Shown here: piece after piece, positions 45,337 to 53,715 of the stretch
How positions within the stretch are numbered: the first letter of the stretch is position 1
Layout of the letters: every line of letters starts with the position of its first letter
Source of the DNA: JBJXDT01 sp046153505
GTDB taxonomy: Bacteria; Pseudomonadota; Gammaproteobacteria; Burkholderiales; Methylophilaceae
DNA: 58,637 nucleotides
NCBI GenBank assembly: GCA_046153505.1
Contig: JBJXDT010000044.1
Span: forward strand, 1 to 58,637
Direction of reading: 5' to 3'
Notes under the pieces: generated by a model
Told to the model about the DNA's origin: nothing
The model's database searches: none
Seen by the model: the letters and a program-made list of their open reading frames with translations, nothing else
Program-made: the position numbers and the translations under genes

Positions 45337-45370
45337 ATTTCATTAAATTGTCATAAAAAATCACTAATAT
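45337..45370 (+). promoter_or_regulatory. Candidate Pho box and -10 before the family 4 glycosyltransferase
   Basis: ATTTCAT, TAAA, TTGTCAT (45337-45354) fits the 7-4-7 Pho-box layout with 5/7 and 6/7 matches, and TAATAT (45365-45370) follows 10 bp later, the spacing usual for PhoB-activated promoters. The region is AT-rich, so chance occurrence is possible. No comparable site was found for the divergent phospholipase gene. Confidence 0.45.
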
Positions 45371-45403
45371 TAATGTCAACTAACTTGTTGATTAAATTGA
45401 TAA

Positions 45404-46564
45404 ATGAAAATACTGTTTATTTCTGATGTTTATTTTCCGCGTGTAAATGGCGTCTCTACTTCAATTAAAACTTTTATTAGCCAATTAAAAAAACTAGGTC
45501 ATCAGGTAAATTTAATTGCGCCAGATTATGGCGTTGTCAGTGATGACGAAAGTTTTATCAAACGTGTCCCCGCGCGTAGTATTTATTTTGACCCAGAAGA
45601 TAAACTCATGAAATATACCGCTGGGCTTCACTTAATGGCTGAGTTGAAAAATGAAAAATATGATCTTATTCATATTCACACACCATTTGTTGCGCATTAT
45701 TTGGGCATAAAGCTTTCTACATTGCTCAACATACCTTGCGTAGAAACTTACCACACGTTTTTTGAAGATTATTTGCATCATTATCTGCCATGGATTCCTA
45801 AAAGTATTGCGCGTGGACTAGCACGCAAAGTTTCTAAAATGCAGTGCAATGCTGCAAATGCAATTGTCGCGCCCTCACAGCCTATGTTAGACGTGCTTCG
45901 TGGCTACGGCGTTACTGTAAAGGCCGAAGTCATTCCAACCGGTTTACAAGAAGCAAGTTTCAACCTTGCTGATGGCAATGCATTTAGAAATAAATATCAT
46001 ATTCCCGCTAATAGATTGATGTTGCTTTATGTTGGGCGAGTGGCATTTGAAAAGAATATTGATTTTTTACTACACATGACCAAGTGCTTAATAGAACAAC
46101 ATCCAGAAGTGTTGCTGGTTGTAGCGGGTGAGGGACCAGCTGAAACATCATTGCACGATTTAAGCAAGAAACTAAACTTAGTCAACAATGTTCAGTTTAT
46201 CGGCTATTTGGATCGAGAGACCGAACTTAATGCTTGTTATCAAGCTGCAGATATATTTGTGTTTGCATCTAAGAGTGAAACGCAAGGGCTGGTTTTAATT
46301 GAAGCGATGGCTCAAGGTACACCAGTGGTGGCGATTGCAGAGTTAGGAACCGCTTCAATATTGATCGAAGGACAAGGTGCGATGATTGCGCCAGATGATG
46401 TGACGGCTTTTGCAGAAAAAGTAGATTTTTTGATTGCAAACCCTAAACTTCGTCAGGCGCTTGGCAAAAAGGCAAAAGAATATGTGGTAGGTGCTTGGAT
46501 GGCAAGTATTCAAGCAGAGCGCATGGCGGCGTTTTACAATAAAGTAAGGGAAAAGATCGTCTAA
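45404..46564 (+). CDS. Family 4 glycosyltransferase, diacylglycerol glucosyltransferase-like
   Basis: This 386-residue GT-B protein begins MKILFISDVYFPRVNGVSTSIKTF, the N-terminal pattern of the branch containing 1,2-diacylglycerol glucosyltransferases and mannosyltransferases. The C-terminal half has the EX7E motif in SETQGLVLIEAMAQGTPVV. These enzymes make glycolipids from diacylglycerol and a nucleotide sugar at the cytoplasmic membrane face. It stands between a phospholipase C (divergent) and ppx, and has a Pho-box-like promoter. Other GT4 roles, such as cell-surface glycans, remain possible. No clear ribosome binding site. Confidence 0.82.
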   Translation: MKILFISDVYFPRVNGVSTSIKTFISQLKKLGHQVNLIAPDYGVVSDDESFIKRVPARSIYFDPEDKLMKYTAGLHLMAELKNEKYDLIHIHTPFVAHYLGIKLSTLLNIPCVETYHTFFEDYLHHYLPWIPKSIARGLARKVSKMQCNAANAIVAPSQPMLDVLRGYGVTVKAEVIPTGLQEASFNLADGNAFRNKYHIPANRLMLLYVGRVAFEKNIDFLLHMTKCLIEQHPEVLLVVAGEGPAETSLHDLSKKLNLVNNVQFIGYLDRETELNACYQAADIFVFASKSETQGLVLIEAMAQGTPVVAIAELGTASILIEGQGAMIAPDDVTAFAEKVDFLIANPKLRQALGKKAKEYVVGAWMASIQAERMAAFYNKVREKIV

Positions 46565-46611
46565 AAAAGAATAATATTTTTTATTTATTCAGCATCAATT
46601 GTGCCTAGATA

Positions 46612-46620
46612 TGCTATAAA
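46612..46620 (+). promoter_or_regulatory. Extended -10 promoter, possibly leaderless, for ppx
   Basis: TGC followed by TATAAA (46615-46620) forms an extended -10 only 6 bp before the ppx ATG at 46627. The expected transcription start therefore falls at or next to the start codon. No Shine-Dalgarno sequence is visible. Confidence 0.4.
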
Positions 46621-46626
46621 TAAGCC

Positions 46627-48150
46627 ATGTATGAAAAGACTATAATTGACGCAGAGTCGCTGCTCGCAGCGATTGATTTAGGTTCTAACAGCTTTCGCAT
46701 GGAGATTGGGCGTTATAATGGTGGTCAAATACAACGCGTTGATTATATTAAAGAAACTGTTCGCCAAGGCGGCGACTTAGATGAAGATAGAAATTTAAAA
46801 CCTGAGGCAATCGAACGCGGTGTTAAATGCTTGGCGCGTTTTGGCGAGCGTATCAAAGGTTTTCCTAAAGTGCATGTGCGTGCTGTAGCAACACAAACAT
46901 TACGGGAAGCAAGAAATCGCGATTACTTTATAGACTTGGCGCGCAAAGCACTAGGTTACGATGTAGAAATAATTTCCGGCGTTGAAGAAGCCCGTCTAAT
47001 CTATCAAGGCGTGAGCCGTTTTTTGCCACAATCTAACGAGCGTAGACTAGTTATTGATATTGGTGGTAGATCTACAGAGTTTATTTTAGGTCAGCGTTTT
47101 GACGCACAGACAACAGACTCTCTACGAGTTGGCTCAGTTGCTTGGTCGCTTAAATATTTTCCTGATGGCGAGCTCACAGAGCAACATTTTTATCGAGCAG
47201 AAATTGCTGCAGAATCATTTCTAGACTCTGTTGCGCATATTTATCATCGTGAATATTGGGATGTTGCTTACGGTGCATCTGGCACCATTGGCGCTATTGC
47301 GGACATTCTCGTTTTACATGGATACAAGGAAGGCCAGGTGACTAAAAAGGCCTTAGATTGGCTACGCGCAGAGCTTGTGCACGCTAAACATGTAGATCGC
47401 TTGCGTATTGCAGGTTTACGTGATGACCGCAAGGCTGTAATAGGTGGAGGGCTAAGCATATTACTGGCTGTGTTCGATATATTAAAAATTGATACACTAC
47501 AGGTCGCTCGGGGCGCTTTGCGACATGGCTTGCTTTATGACATGGTCGGCGAAGGCATTGATGATATTCACGATATGCGTGATTCTTCAGTGATGCTTTT
47601 AGCGAAGCGTTTTTCTGTAGATTCAGGGCAAGCAGCACTCGTAAAGTTTACCGCTATCTATTTATTTGATACCTTAGCCAGCGATTTAGAACTAGATGAA
47701 ACTGAAGTGGTTATACTCAAGCAAATGCTTAGCTGGGCTGCGCAATGTCACGAACTTGGTTGTGTAGTATCACATACAGAATCGCATAGGCACGGTGCGT
47801 ATATCCTTGATAATGCTGAATTGATGGGTTTTTCACAAAGTGAACTTCATCAATTGAGTTTATTAGTATTAGGACATCATGGCAAAATCAAGAAGCTTGA
47901 TTTGCATACAAAAGATTTAGGATTTATTGTGACGTTGGCTTGCTTAAGGCTGGCGGTGATTCTTTGTCATTCGCGAAATAAGCCTGAACTCAAAGAAATC
48001 GGTCTTCACCTACATGAAAATTCTATTCAGCTTAACGTCACAGAAAATTGGCTACGCAGATTCCCGCAGACCGCCTATTTGTTAGAGGAAGAAGTGATTT
48101 CGTGGCAAAAGACAAATTGGAGCTTAATGATTGCAATATCAAGGGCTTAG
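46627..48150 (+). CDS. ppx: Exopolyphosphatase, Ppx/GppA family
   Basis: Ppx removes terminal phosphates from polyphosphate. The 507-residue protein has the ASKHA fold motifs AAIDLGSNSFRMEIGRY, VRAVATQTLREARN, LVIDIGGRSTEFILG and YGASGTIGA, and a C-terminal HD-like helical domain (from about 320) ending near residue 505. Length and domain order fit Ppx, not the shorter GppA forms. It is followed by a Lys/Ala-rich DNA-binding protein gene and faces sixA-ppk1, so polyphosphate synthesis and degradation genes are adjacent but on opposite strands. Confidence 0.92.
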   Translation: MYEKTIIDAESLLAAIDLGSNSFRMEIGRYNGGQIQRVDYIKETVRQGGDLDEDRNLKPEAIERGVKCLARFGERIKGFPKVHVRAVATQTLREARNRDYFIDLARKALGYDVEIISGVEEARLIYQGVSRFLPQSNERRLVIDIGGRSTEFILGQRFDAQTTDSLRVGSVAWSLKYFPDGELTEQHFYRAEIAAESFLDSVAHIYHREYWDVAYGASGTIGAIADILVLHGYKEGQVTKKALDWLRAELVHAKHVDRLRIAGLRDDRKAVIGGGLSILLAVFDILKIDTLQVARGALRHGLLYDMVGEGIDDIHDMRDSSVMLLAKRFSVDSGQAALVKFTAIYLFDTLASDLELDETEVVILKQMLSWAAQCHELGCVVSHTESHRHGAYILDNAELMGFSQSELHQLSLLVLGHHGKIKKLDLHTKDLGFIVTLACLRLAVILCHSRNKPELKEIGLHLHENSIQLNVTENWLRRFPQTAYLLEEEVISWQKTNWSLMIAISRA

Positions 48151-48183
48151 CGAACACAATAAGCTTGCAATTTATTTTTAACA

Positions 48184-48200
48184 GTATAAACTGTTTATAC
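48184..48200. promoter_or_regulatory. Perfect 17-bp palindrome upstream of the Lys/Ala-rich gene
   Basis: GTATAAAC, T, GTTTATAC is a perfect 8-1-8 inverted repeat, 22 bp before the start at 48223. It overlaps a second inverted repeat, AACAGT/ACTGTT. It is operator-like and includes TATAAA/TATAC elements that could form a -10. Confidence 0.5.
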
Positions 48201-48222
48201 CGTTAATATGGAGGATAAAACG

Positions 48223-48738
48223 ATGTCTAAGATTTCAGCGATGCAAGCAGAAGCGCTAGGTTTGAAAGTGGTTATGCCTGTAGCACCAGCAAAAGTTGCA
48301 ACAAAAAAACCAGCGGTAAAAAAAGTGGTGTCAGCTAAAAAAGTGGTTGCTAGTTCTCAAACTGCAAAAGCAAAGCCTGTTGTGGCCAAAAAAGCGGCAG
48401 TAAAAAAAGTGGCTCCCGCTAAACCAGCAATCGTAAAGTCGCCAGTTGCAAAATCAAAATCAGTACTTGCTAAAAAACCTACGACCAAAGCAAAGCCAAT
48501 GGATAAATTAAAATCACTAAAAGTTAAAATGGAGCGTGACAGTTTTACCATGCCTAAAGATGAGTATGCTCAACTTGCTTTGCTAAAAGCACGTTTGGCT
48601 TCATTGGGTCAACCGGCCAAAAAGAGTGAATTATTGAGGGCTGGCATTAAGTTGCTAGTAACGATGAGTGATAACACGCTCAAAACTACACTGGCAAAAG
48701 TACCCGTGATCAAAACTGGCCGCCCAAAAAAGAAATAA
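48223..48738 (+). CDS. Histone H1-like Lys/Ala-rich protein with ribbon-helix-helix-like domain
   Basis: The start at 48223 (GGAGG about 8 bp upstream) gives 171 residues. Residues 21-95 are low-complexity Lys/Ala/Val/Pro, as in histone H1-like AlgP tails. Residues 104-150 look like a ribbon-helix-helix domain: a short strand DSFTMP, helix DEYAQLALLKARLASLG, then KKSELLRAGIKLLVTMS. The tail ends TGRPKKK, an AT-hook-like motif. It should bind DNA, and possibly polyphosphate through its lysines. It lies between ppx and the sixA-ppk1 end of the phosphate operon, with a stop-to-stop gap of 2 bp. The domain call is by eye. Confidence 0.8.
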   Translation: MSKISAMQAEALGLKVVMPVAPAKVATKKPAVKKVVSAKKVVASSQTAKAKPVVAKKAAVKKVAPAKPAIVKSPVAKSKSVLAKKPTTKAKPMDKLKSLKVKMERDSFTMPKDEYAQLALLKARLASLGQPAKKSELLRAGIKLLVTMSDNTLKTTLAKVPVIKTGRPKKK

Positions 48739-48740
48739 TT

Positions 48741-49244
48741 TTAAAGTAGGCTAGGAGTTTGCACTACGTGCAGTTTATAAGCTTGGTTTTTGTCACTTGT
48801 TGTGCGCTTAAACCACCAAACTGCACCTTTTTTTATGCTAATTTCTATGGCATTTTGAGGCAATTTTTGCGGCAAACTTAATAACTGTGCAGCAAGCAAG
48901 CCTAACCAAGGTTGGTGGCCAATAATCAATAAATTCTGAGAATTTGATTTTCTGTGCGCAATGGAGTTTAAGCTCAGCAATATAGACGCCAATTTTGCTT
49001 CTGGTGCTAGTTCTTCCATTACCAAATACTCTCGGTTTAACGATTGCGCGGTTTGCTCTGCTCTGAGTGCTTGACTACAAATGATGTTTGTTTCCATTGG
49101 TAAATTACTATTTAACCATTTCGCCATCTTACGCGCTTGCTGTATGCCTTTGAGGCTTAGCGGTCGTGCCATGTCATTGTCATTTGACAAGTTTGTGTTT
49201 GCGTCGGCGTGCCGCCAAAGTAATAAATTTTGATTACCAATCAT
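48741..49244 (-). CDS. sixA: Phosphohistidine phosphatase SixA
   Basis: SixA is a small histidine-phosphatase-superfamily enzyme that dephosphorylates phosphohistidine. The 167-residue protein begins MIGNQNLLLWRHADA with the catalytic His, and has SQALRAEQTAQSL and the second His in LIIGHQPWLGLLA. ATG at 49244 is chosen; GTG at 49250 would share a base with the ppk1 stop. It is the last gene of the pst-phoU-ppk1 run. SixA next to Ppk1 is seen in other bacteria; the meaning of the pairing is not established. Confidence 0.88.
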   Translation of the reverse strand: MIGNQNLLLWRHADANTNLSNDNDMARPLSLKGIQQARKMAKWLNSNLPMETNIICSQALRAEQTAQSLNREYLVMEELAPEAKLASILLSLNSIAHRKSNSQNLLIIGHQPWLGLLAAQLLSLPQKLPQNAIEISIKKGAVWWFKRTTSDKNQAYKLHVVQTPSLL

Positions 49245-49249
49245 TAACA

Positions 49250-51325
49250 CTAGCGATGTAATTGCATTAAGTGTGTTTGTGCTGAGTATGGCTTGGAAAG
49301 TAGCGGCATGTTTCTTATAGTTTGACTTTTTACACTTTGATATTGACCATTTTCAGTCAACGTCCAGGCGTCCATGTTGTCTAGCAAATAGGGCGTTAAA
49401 CATTCTGCTACAACGCGTTTTTGCATTGCTAGGTCTAAAATAGGCCAAGCAACTTCAACACGCCGCATCATGTTGCGGCTCATCCAGTCAGCACTTGCCA
49501 GCCATAGTTTGACGTTGCCATTAATTTCGAAATAAAAAGCCCTGGAATGCTCTAAAAAACGTCCAATAACGGATCGAACGCGAATTCTATTTTCTAATCC
49601 TGCCATGCCTACTGGTAAGATGCATGCGCCCCTTACGATTAAATCAATTTCAGCCCCTTTTTTTGCAGCTTCTATTAATGCGTTCACTAATGCTTCATCT
49701 GTAAGTGAGTTCATTTTTGCAATAATTTTGGATGGTGTGCCTTTCGCGGCGGCATTGCCAACTGCGCGTATGTTTTTAAGCATTGCTGCATGCAGATTAA
49801 ACGGCGCCACGAGCAGTTTACGCATTGTTGGAAGTGGTAACTGACTTGTGAGATGTCTAAACAAGTCCTCCATCTCGCGGGTAAGCGTGGGATCTGCGGT
49901 TAGCATGCAAACATCAGTATAAAGTTTAGCTGTGCGTGGATTATAGTTTCCAGTAGAAAGGTGACCGTAACGCTTAATCACGCGGCCTTCGCGGCGCATA
50001 ATCAGTAACATTTTGGCATGCGTTTTAAGTCCAACGATACCATATACGACTTGTGCGCCAATGGATTCAAGCGACTCAGCCCAGTTAATGTTGGCTTCTT
50101 CATCAAACCGCGCTTTAAGTTCTACTACAACCAGCACTTCTTTGCCTCGACGCACTGCTTCTTGCAATAGGGTTAACATTCTTCTGTCTGAACCCGTTCG
50201 GTAAATCGTTTGACGAATAGCCAATACATTGTCATCGTAAACGGCCTCTTTCAGCAATTGAAGGACCGCTTCAAAGCTCTCATAAGGCTGATGTATCAAT
50301 ACATCTTTTTGCTTTAGTTGTGTAAAAAGACACTCTTTAGGGTTGAGTGAGCTTGACCAAGCAGGCGTGTATGGCGGGAAAGCAAGCTCTGCACCGCTAG
50401 CTAAGTCGGGCAATTGTATCAATCGGCCTAAATTCACTGGACCATTAACTCGATATAAAGCCGATTCTGGCAATGCAAACTGCTCTAGTAAAAAGTCTGC
50501 AAGCATTTCATTACAGTCTTGAGAAACTTCAAGTCGGACTGCGTCTCCATAAGCACGGTGCGCTAACTCTTCACGTAATGCAGCGCGCAAGTTGATTACA
50601 TCATCCTCATCAACGGAAAGCTCAGAGTTACGCGTAACACGAAATTGAGAGAAGTTGAGTATTTTCGCACCATTAAATAAATCTTCTAAATGTGCTCGAA
50701 TGATACTAGTCAGTGAAACAAAACTTTGGTGCCCAGCACTTAAATTGTCTGGTAATTTTACTATGCGTGGTAATACACGAGGTACGCGCACAATCGCAAT
50801 AACGTGTTTTTGCGACTTCTCTACGGTTAAATTTTTGTTTTCGAGTTGCACAATAAAATTAAGTGCTTTATTGGCGACTTGAGGAAAAGGATGAGAAGGA
50901 TCTAGCGCTACAGGCAATAGGAGCGGGCGTACGTCAGAATTAAAGTACTTGGCCACCCAGCGCTTTTGTTCTGGCGAACGTAAGTGACCAGAAACCAGTT
51001 CTACGCCTGCTTTTGCTAAAGCTGGCATTAACTCTTGCTCAAATAAATTATACTGTTGAGCGACTAAATCGTGCGCTTTGGCAGATGCATTTTCATAAGT
51101 CTTAACAGTAAAAGCACCGGATTTCGTGTTGCTTTGCATCGCCTCAAGCTGCTGTGCCATGCGTACTTCGAAAAATTCATCTAAATTTAGAGCGACGATA
51201 CATAAGAACCGCAATCGTTCTAAGAGAGGATAATCTTCGCGTTGTGCAAGCGAGAGCACGCGCTCGTTAAAGCTTAATATGCTAATGTCACGGTCTAGCA
51301 ATGACTTTTGAATGTTTTTTATCAC
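49250..51325 (-). CDS. ppk1: Polyphosphate kinase 1
   Basis: Ppk1 polymerises phosphate from ATP into polyphosphate. The 691-residue protein has the N-terminal helical domain (LSFNERVLSLAQREDYPLLERLRFLCIVALNLDEFFEVR), the autophosphorylated His in YGIVGLKTHAKMLLIMRREG, GHLSTGNYNPRTAKLYTD, and SVIGRFLEHSRAFYFEI in the C-terminal half. It starts 31 bp after phoU, so it is probably transcribed with the Pi transporter operon. Confidence 0.97.
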   Translation of the reverse strand: MIKNIQKSLLDRDISILSFNERVLSLAQREDYPLLERLRFLCIVALNLDEFFEVRMAQQLEAMQSNTKSGAFTVKTYENASAKAHDLVAQQYNLFEQELMPALAKAGVELVSGHLRSPEQKRWVAKYFNSDVRPLLLPVALDPSHPFPQVANKALNFIVQLENKNLTVEKSQKHVIAIVRVPRVLPRIVKLPDNLSAGHQSFVSLTSIIRAHLEDLFNGAKILNFSQFRVTRNSELSVDEDDVINLRAALREELAHRAYGDAVRLEVSQDCNEMLADFLLEQFALPESALYRVNGPVNLGRLIQLPDLASGAELAFPPYTPAWSSSLNPKECLFTQLKQKDVLIHQPYESFEAVLQLLKEAVYDDNVLAIRQTIYRTGSDRRMLTLLQEAVRRGKEVLVVVELKARFDEEANINWAESLESIGAQVVYGIVGLKTHAKMLLIMRREGRVIKRYGHLSTGNYNPRTAKLYTDVCMLTADPTLTREMEDLFRHLTSQLPLPTMRKLLVAPFNLHAAMLKNIRAVGNAAAKGTPSKIIAKMNSLTDEALVNALIEAAKKGAEIDLIVRGACILPVGMAGLENRIRVRSVIGRFLEHSRAFYFEINGNVKLWLASADWMSRNMMRRVEVAWPILDLAMQKRVVAECLTPYLLDNMDAWTLTENGQYQSVKSQTIRNMPLLSKPYSAQTHLMQLHR

Positions 51326-51356
51326 TTAAATTGACATACTTTAAACGCGACTTGTT

Positions 51357-52058
51357 TTAAATCTCATCTTTTGTGTGTCGCACATCACGACCATCAACAA
51401 TGTAAATAACTTGTTCAGCCATATTTTTAGCGTGGTCACCGAGACGCTCTACCGCACGAGCAATTACAATGACGTCTAACGCGGTAGTAATTGAACGCGG
51501 ATCTTCCATCATATAGGTAATCAGTTTTCTAACAATACCTTTAAACTCAATGTCCACACTTTCGTCAGCAATGATGACTTCTCTAGCTTCTGCTGTGTCT
51601 AATCTGGCAAAAGCATCGAGTGCACGTCTCAGTTGCGAGGTGGCAGCTTTAGAAAGATTTCTAAGGTCTGTCGCACCCTTTAATATTGTTAGCTCAATAC
51701 GAGAGTTTGAGTCGTTATTTTGAATACGGCGAATACTTTTAGCCATTTTCTTAATCTCGTCGCCAGAACGTTCGAGATCAGTCACCATTTTGCTAACGCC
51801 CATGATTAAGCGTAAATCCGAGGCCGCAGGTTGACGTTGCGCGATAATGTGCACACAATCATCATCGATGACTTTTTCCATTGCATTCACTTCGCGATCA
51901 TTTTCTATCACACTGAGTACATTGACATTGCTGTTGTTCGCATATGCTTTTGTAATCGCGTTAATTTGTGCTTCAACAAGACCACCCATTTGCAACACGC
52001 TACTGCGCAAGCGTTCTAGGTCTTCATCAAATTTACTGGAAAGGTGGGCTTCGTTCAT
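51357..52058 (-). CDS. phoU: Phosphate transport regulator PhoU
   Basis: PhoU links the Pst transporter to the PhoR/PhoB system and damps Pi uptake. The 233-residue protein is two three-helix bundles with repeated metal-binding acidic motifs (EKVIDDDCVHIIAQRQPAASDLRLIMGVSKMVTDLERSGDEIKKMAK and the parallel IEFKGIVRKLITYMMEDP...ERLGDHAKNMAE). It is 14 bp downstream of pstB. phoB and phoR are not in the window. Confidence 0.97.
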   Translation of the reverse strand: MNEAHLSSKFDEDLERLRSSVLQMGGLVEAQINAITKAYANNSNVNVLSVIENDREVNAMEKVIDDDCVHIIAQRQPAASDLRLIMGVSKMVTDLERSGDEIKKMAKSIRRIQNNDSNSRIELTILKGATDLRNLSKAATSQLRRALDAFARLDTAEAREVIIADESVDIEFKGIVRKLITYMMEDPRSITTALDVIVIARAVERLGDHAKNMAEQVIYIVDGRDVRHTKDEI

Positions 52059-52072
52059 TTTTTCTCCAAGCT

Positions 52073-52843
52073 TTAGCTAATTCTGCCAGTAATGTAATCT
52101 TCTGTACGCTTGTCATTTGGTTTAACAAAAATGTCACCAGTATTGTTAAATTCAATGAGATCGCCCAAATACATATAAGCGGTGAAATCGGATACGCGCG
52201 CCGCTTGTTGCATATTATGCGTAACGATGACAATCGTATACTCATTTTTCAATTCGTGTATCAACTCTTCAACGCGCATGGTCGATATTGGGTCAAGTGC
52301 GGAGCAGGGTTCGTCGAGTAATAGCACATCAGGTTTGACAGCTACGCAGCGTGCGATGCATAAACGTTGCTGTTGACCACCAGACAAACTTGAGCCGCTT
52401 TGGTGCAGCTTGTCTTTCACCTCACCCCATAGTGCCGCCTTCTGCAACGACCATTCTACGCGGTCATCCATTTCGCGTTTAGATAGATTTTCATATAACT
52501 TTACCCCAAAGGCAATATTATCGTAAATCGACATTGGAAAAGGTGTCGGTTTTTGGAAAACCATACCCACTCTGGCACGCAACAAGTTTAAATCTTGCTC
52601 TTTTGAGTGAATATCTTCACCATCAAGTAGAATTTTTCCCTCAACTCTTAGTTTTGGGTAAAGCTCATACATGCGATTGAAAGTGCGCAATAGCGTTGAC
52701 TTTCCGCAACCGGAGGGTCCGATGAAGGCCGTCACTTTGCTTGCTGGGATGTTGAGATTAACATCTTTAAGCGCATGAAATTTACCATAGAAAAAATTAA
52801 GGTTTTCTGTTTTGATTTTGGGCTGAATAACTTCAGTAGACAT
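52073..52843 (-). CDS. pstB: Phosphate ABC transporter ATP-binding protein
   Basis: PstB powers high-affinity Pi import. Starting from ATG at 52843 (MSTEVIQPKIKTENLNFFYG) gives 256 residues; the longer frame would overlap pstA. Walker A GPSGCGKST, signature SLSGGQQQRLCIARC, Walker B VLLLDEPCSALDPIST and the switch His in VIVTHNMQQAARVSD are present. Confidence 0.97.
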   Translation of the reverse strand: MSTEVIQPKIKTENLNFFYGKFHALKDVNLNIPASKVTAFIGPSGCGKSTLLRTFNRMYELYPKLRVEGKILLDGEDIHSKEQDLNLLRARVGMVFQKPTPFPMSIYDNIAFGVKLYENLSKREMDDRVEWSLQKAALWGEVKDKLHQSGSSLSGGQQQRLCIARCVAVKPDVLLLDEPCSALDPISTMRVEELIHELKNEYTIVIVTHNMQQAARVSDFTAYMYLGDLIEFNNTGDIFVKPNDKRTEDYITGRIS

Positions 52844-52857
52844 AAACAATCCTAATA

Positions 52858-53715
52858 TTAACTTTGTGATTGCTCCGGACGGAAAACCGTACGGGCTAAA
52901 ATGTTGAGACCTAGTACAAATAGGGTAATAAGCAAAGCGCCTGCCCAAGCAAGATGTTGCCAGTCTTCATAAGGGCTCATGGCAAACTGGAATATCACGA
53001 CAGCCAAGCTGGCAATGGGTTTGCCCATATCGGTGCTCCAGAACTGATTGTTCAAAGCAGTAAATAATAATGGCGCTGTTTCGCCACTGATGCGCGCAAC
53101 TGCGAGAAGCAGGCCCGTTAAAATACCTGCTTTGGCAGAACGGTAAATAATAGTGACTACAACTTTCCAGTATGGCGCACCCAATGCAGCCGCCGCCTCG
53201 CGTAGCGCGTTTGGCACTAGCAACATCATATTTTCAGTTGTTCTAACAACGACTGGAATGACAATAAGCGATAGTGCAATCGCGCCAGCCCAGCCAGAAA
53301 AGTGACCAACTCTATGAACCGCAATTTCGTAGACAAAAAGACCAATCACAATAGAAGGTGCGGATAGCAAAATATCGTTAATGAATCGCGTTGCAGGGGC
53401 TAACCAGCCAGTTCTGCCATATTCTGCCAGATAAGTGCCTGCAAGAATGCCTATTGGCGTGCCGATCAGCGTTGCTACTAGCACCATATATAAACTACCC
53501 ATAATGGCGTTTAGAAGGCCACCTGCACTTCCTGGCGGGGGCGTCATTTTTGTAAAAACATCGACGCTCAAATATTGAAAGCCATTGCTAAACAAAGTCC
53601 ATAATATCCATACTAAAAAACTTAGCGCAAATACCAGCGTTAACGAAGACAAAACAAGTGTGATGGCATTCGCAAGTTTACGCTTTTTGTAGAGACTGTT
53701 ATCAAATTGCTTCAT
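52858..53715 (-). CDS. pstA: Phosphate ABC transporter permease PstA
   Basis: This 285-residue permease has about six membrane segments, TYLAEYG, and the binding-protein-dependent transport loop LREAAAALGAPYWKVVVTIIYRSAKAGILTGLLLAVARISGET. The start overlaps the pstC stop (ATGA at 53712-53715), so translation is coupled. Confidence 0.96.
   Translation of the reverse strand: MKQFDNSLYKKRKLANAITLVLSSLTLVFALSFLVWILWTLFSNGFQYLSVDVFTKMTPPPGSAGGLLNAIMGSLYMVLVATLIGTPIGILAGTYLAEYGRTGWLAPATRFINDILLSAPSIVIGLFVYEIAVHRVGHFSGWAGAIALSLIVIPVVVRTTENMMLLVPNALREAAAALGAPYWKVVVTIIYRSAKAGILTGLLLAVARISGETAPLLFTALNNQFWSTDMGKPIASLAVVIFQFAMSPYEDWQHLAWAGALLITLFVLGLNILARTVFRPEQSQS

Noticed and set aside
45248..45403. 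Pho box for the phospholipase C gene on the minus strand
   Set aside because: The best candidate (GTGACGA, ATAA, ATGAAGT read on the plus strand) matches only about 9 of 14 half-site positions, and a -10 at the right distance is missing.
48357..48551. 64-residue minus-strand frame opposite the Lys/Ala-rich gene
   Set aside because: It is an antisense shadow of the low-complexity tail; the plus-strand gene has a good ribosome binding site and domain structure.
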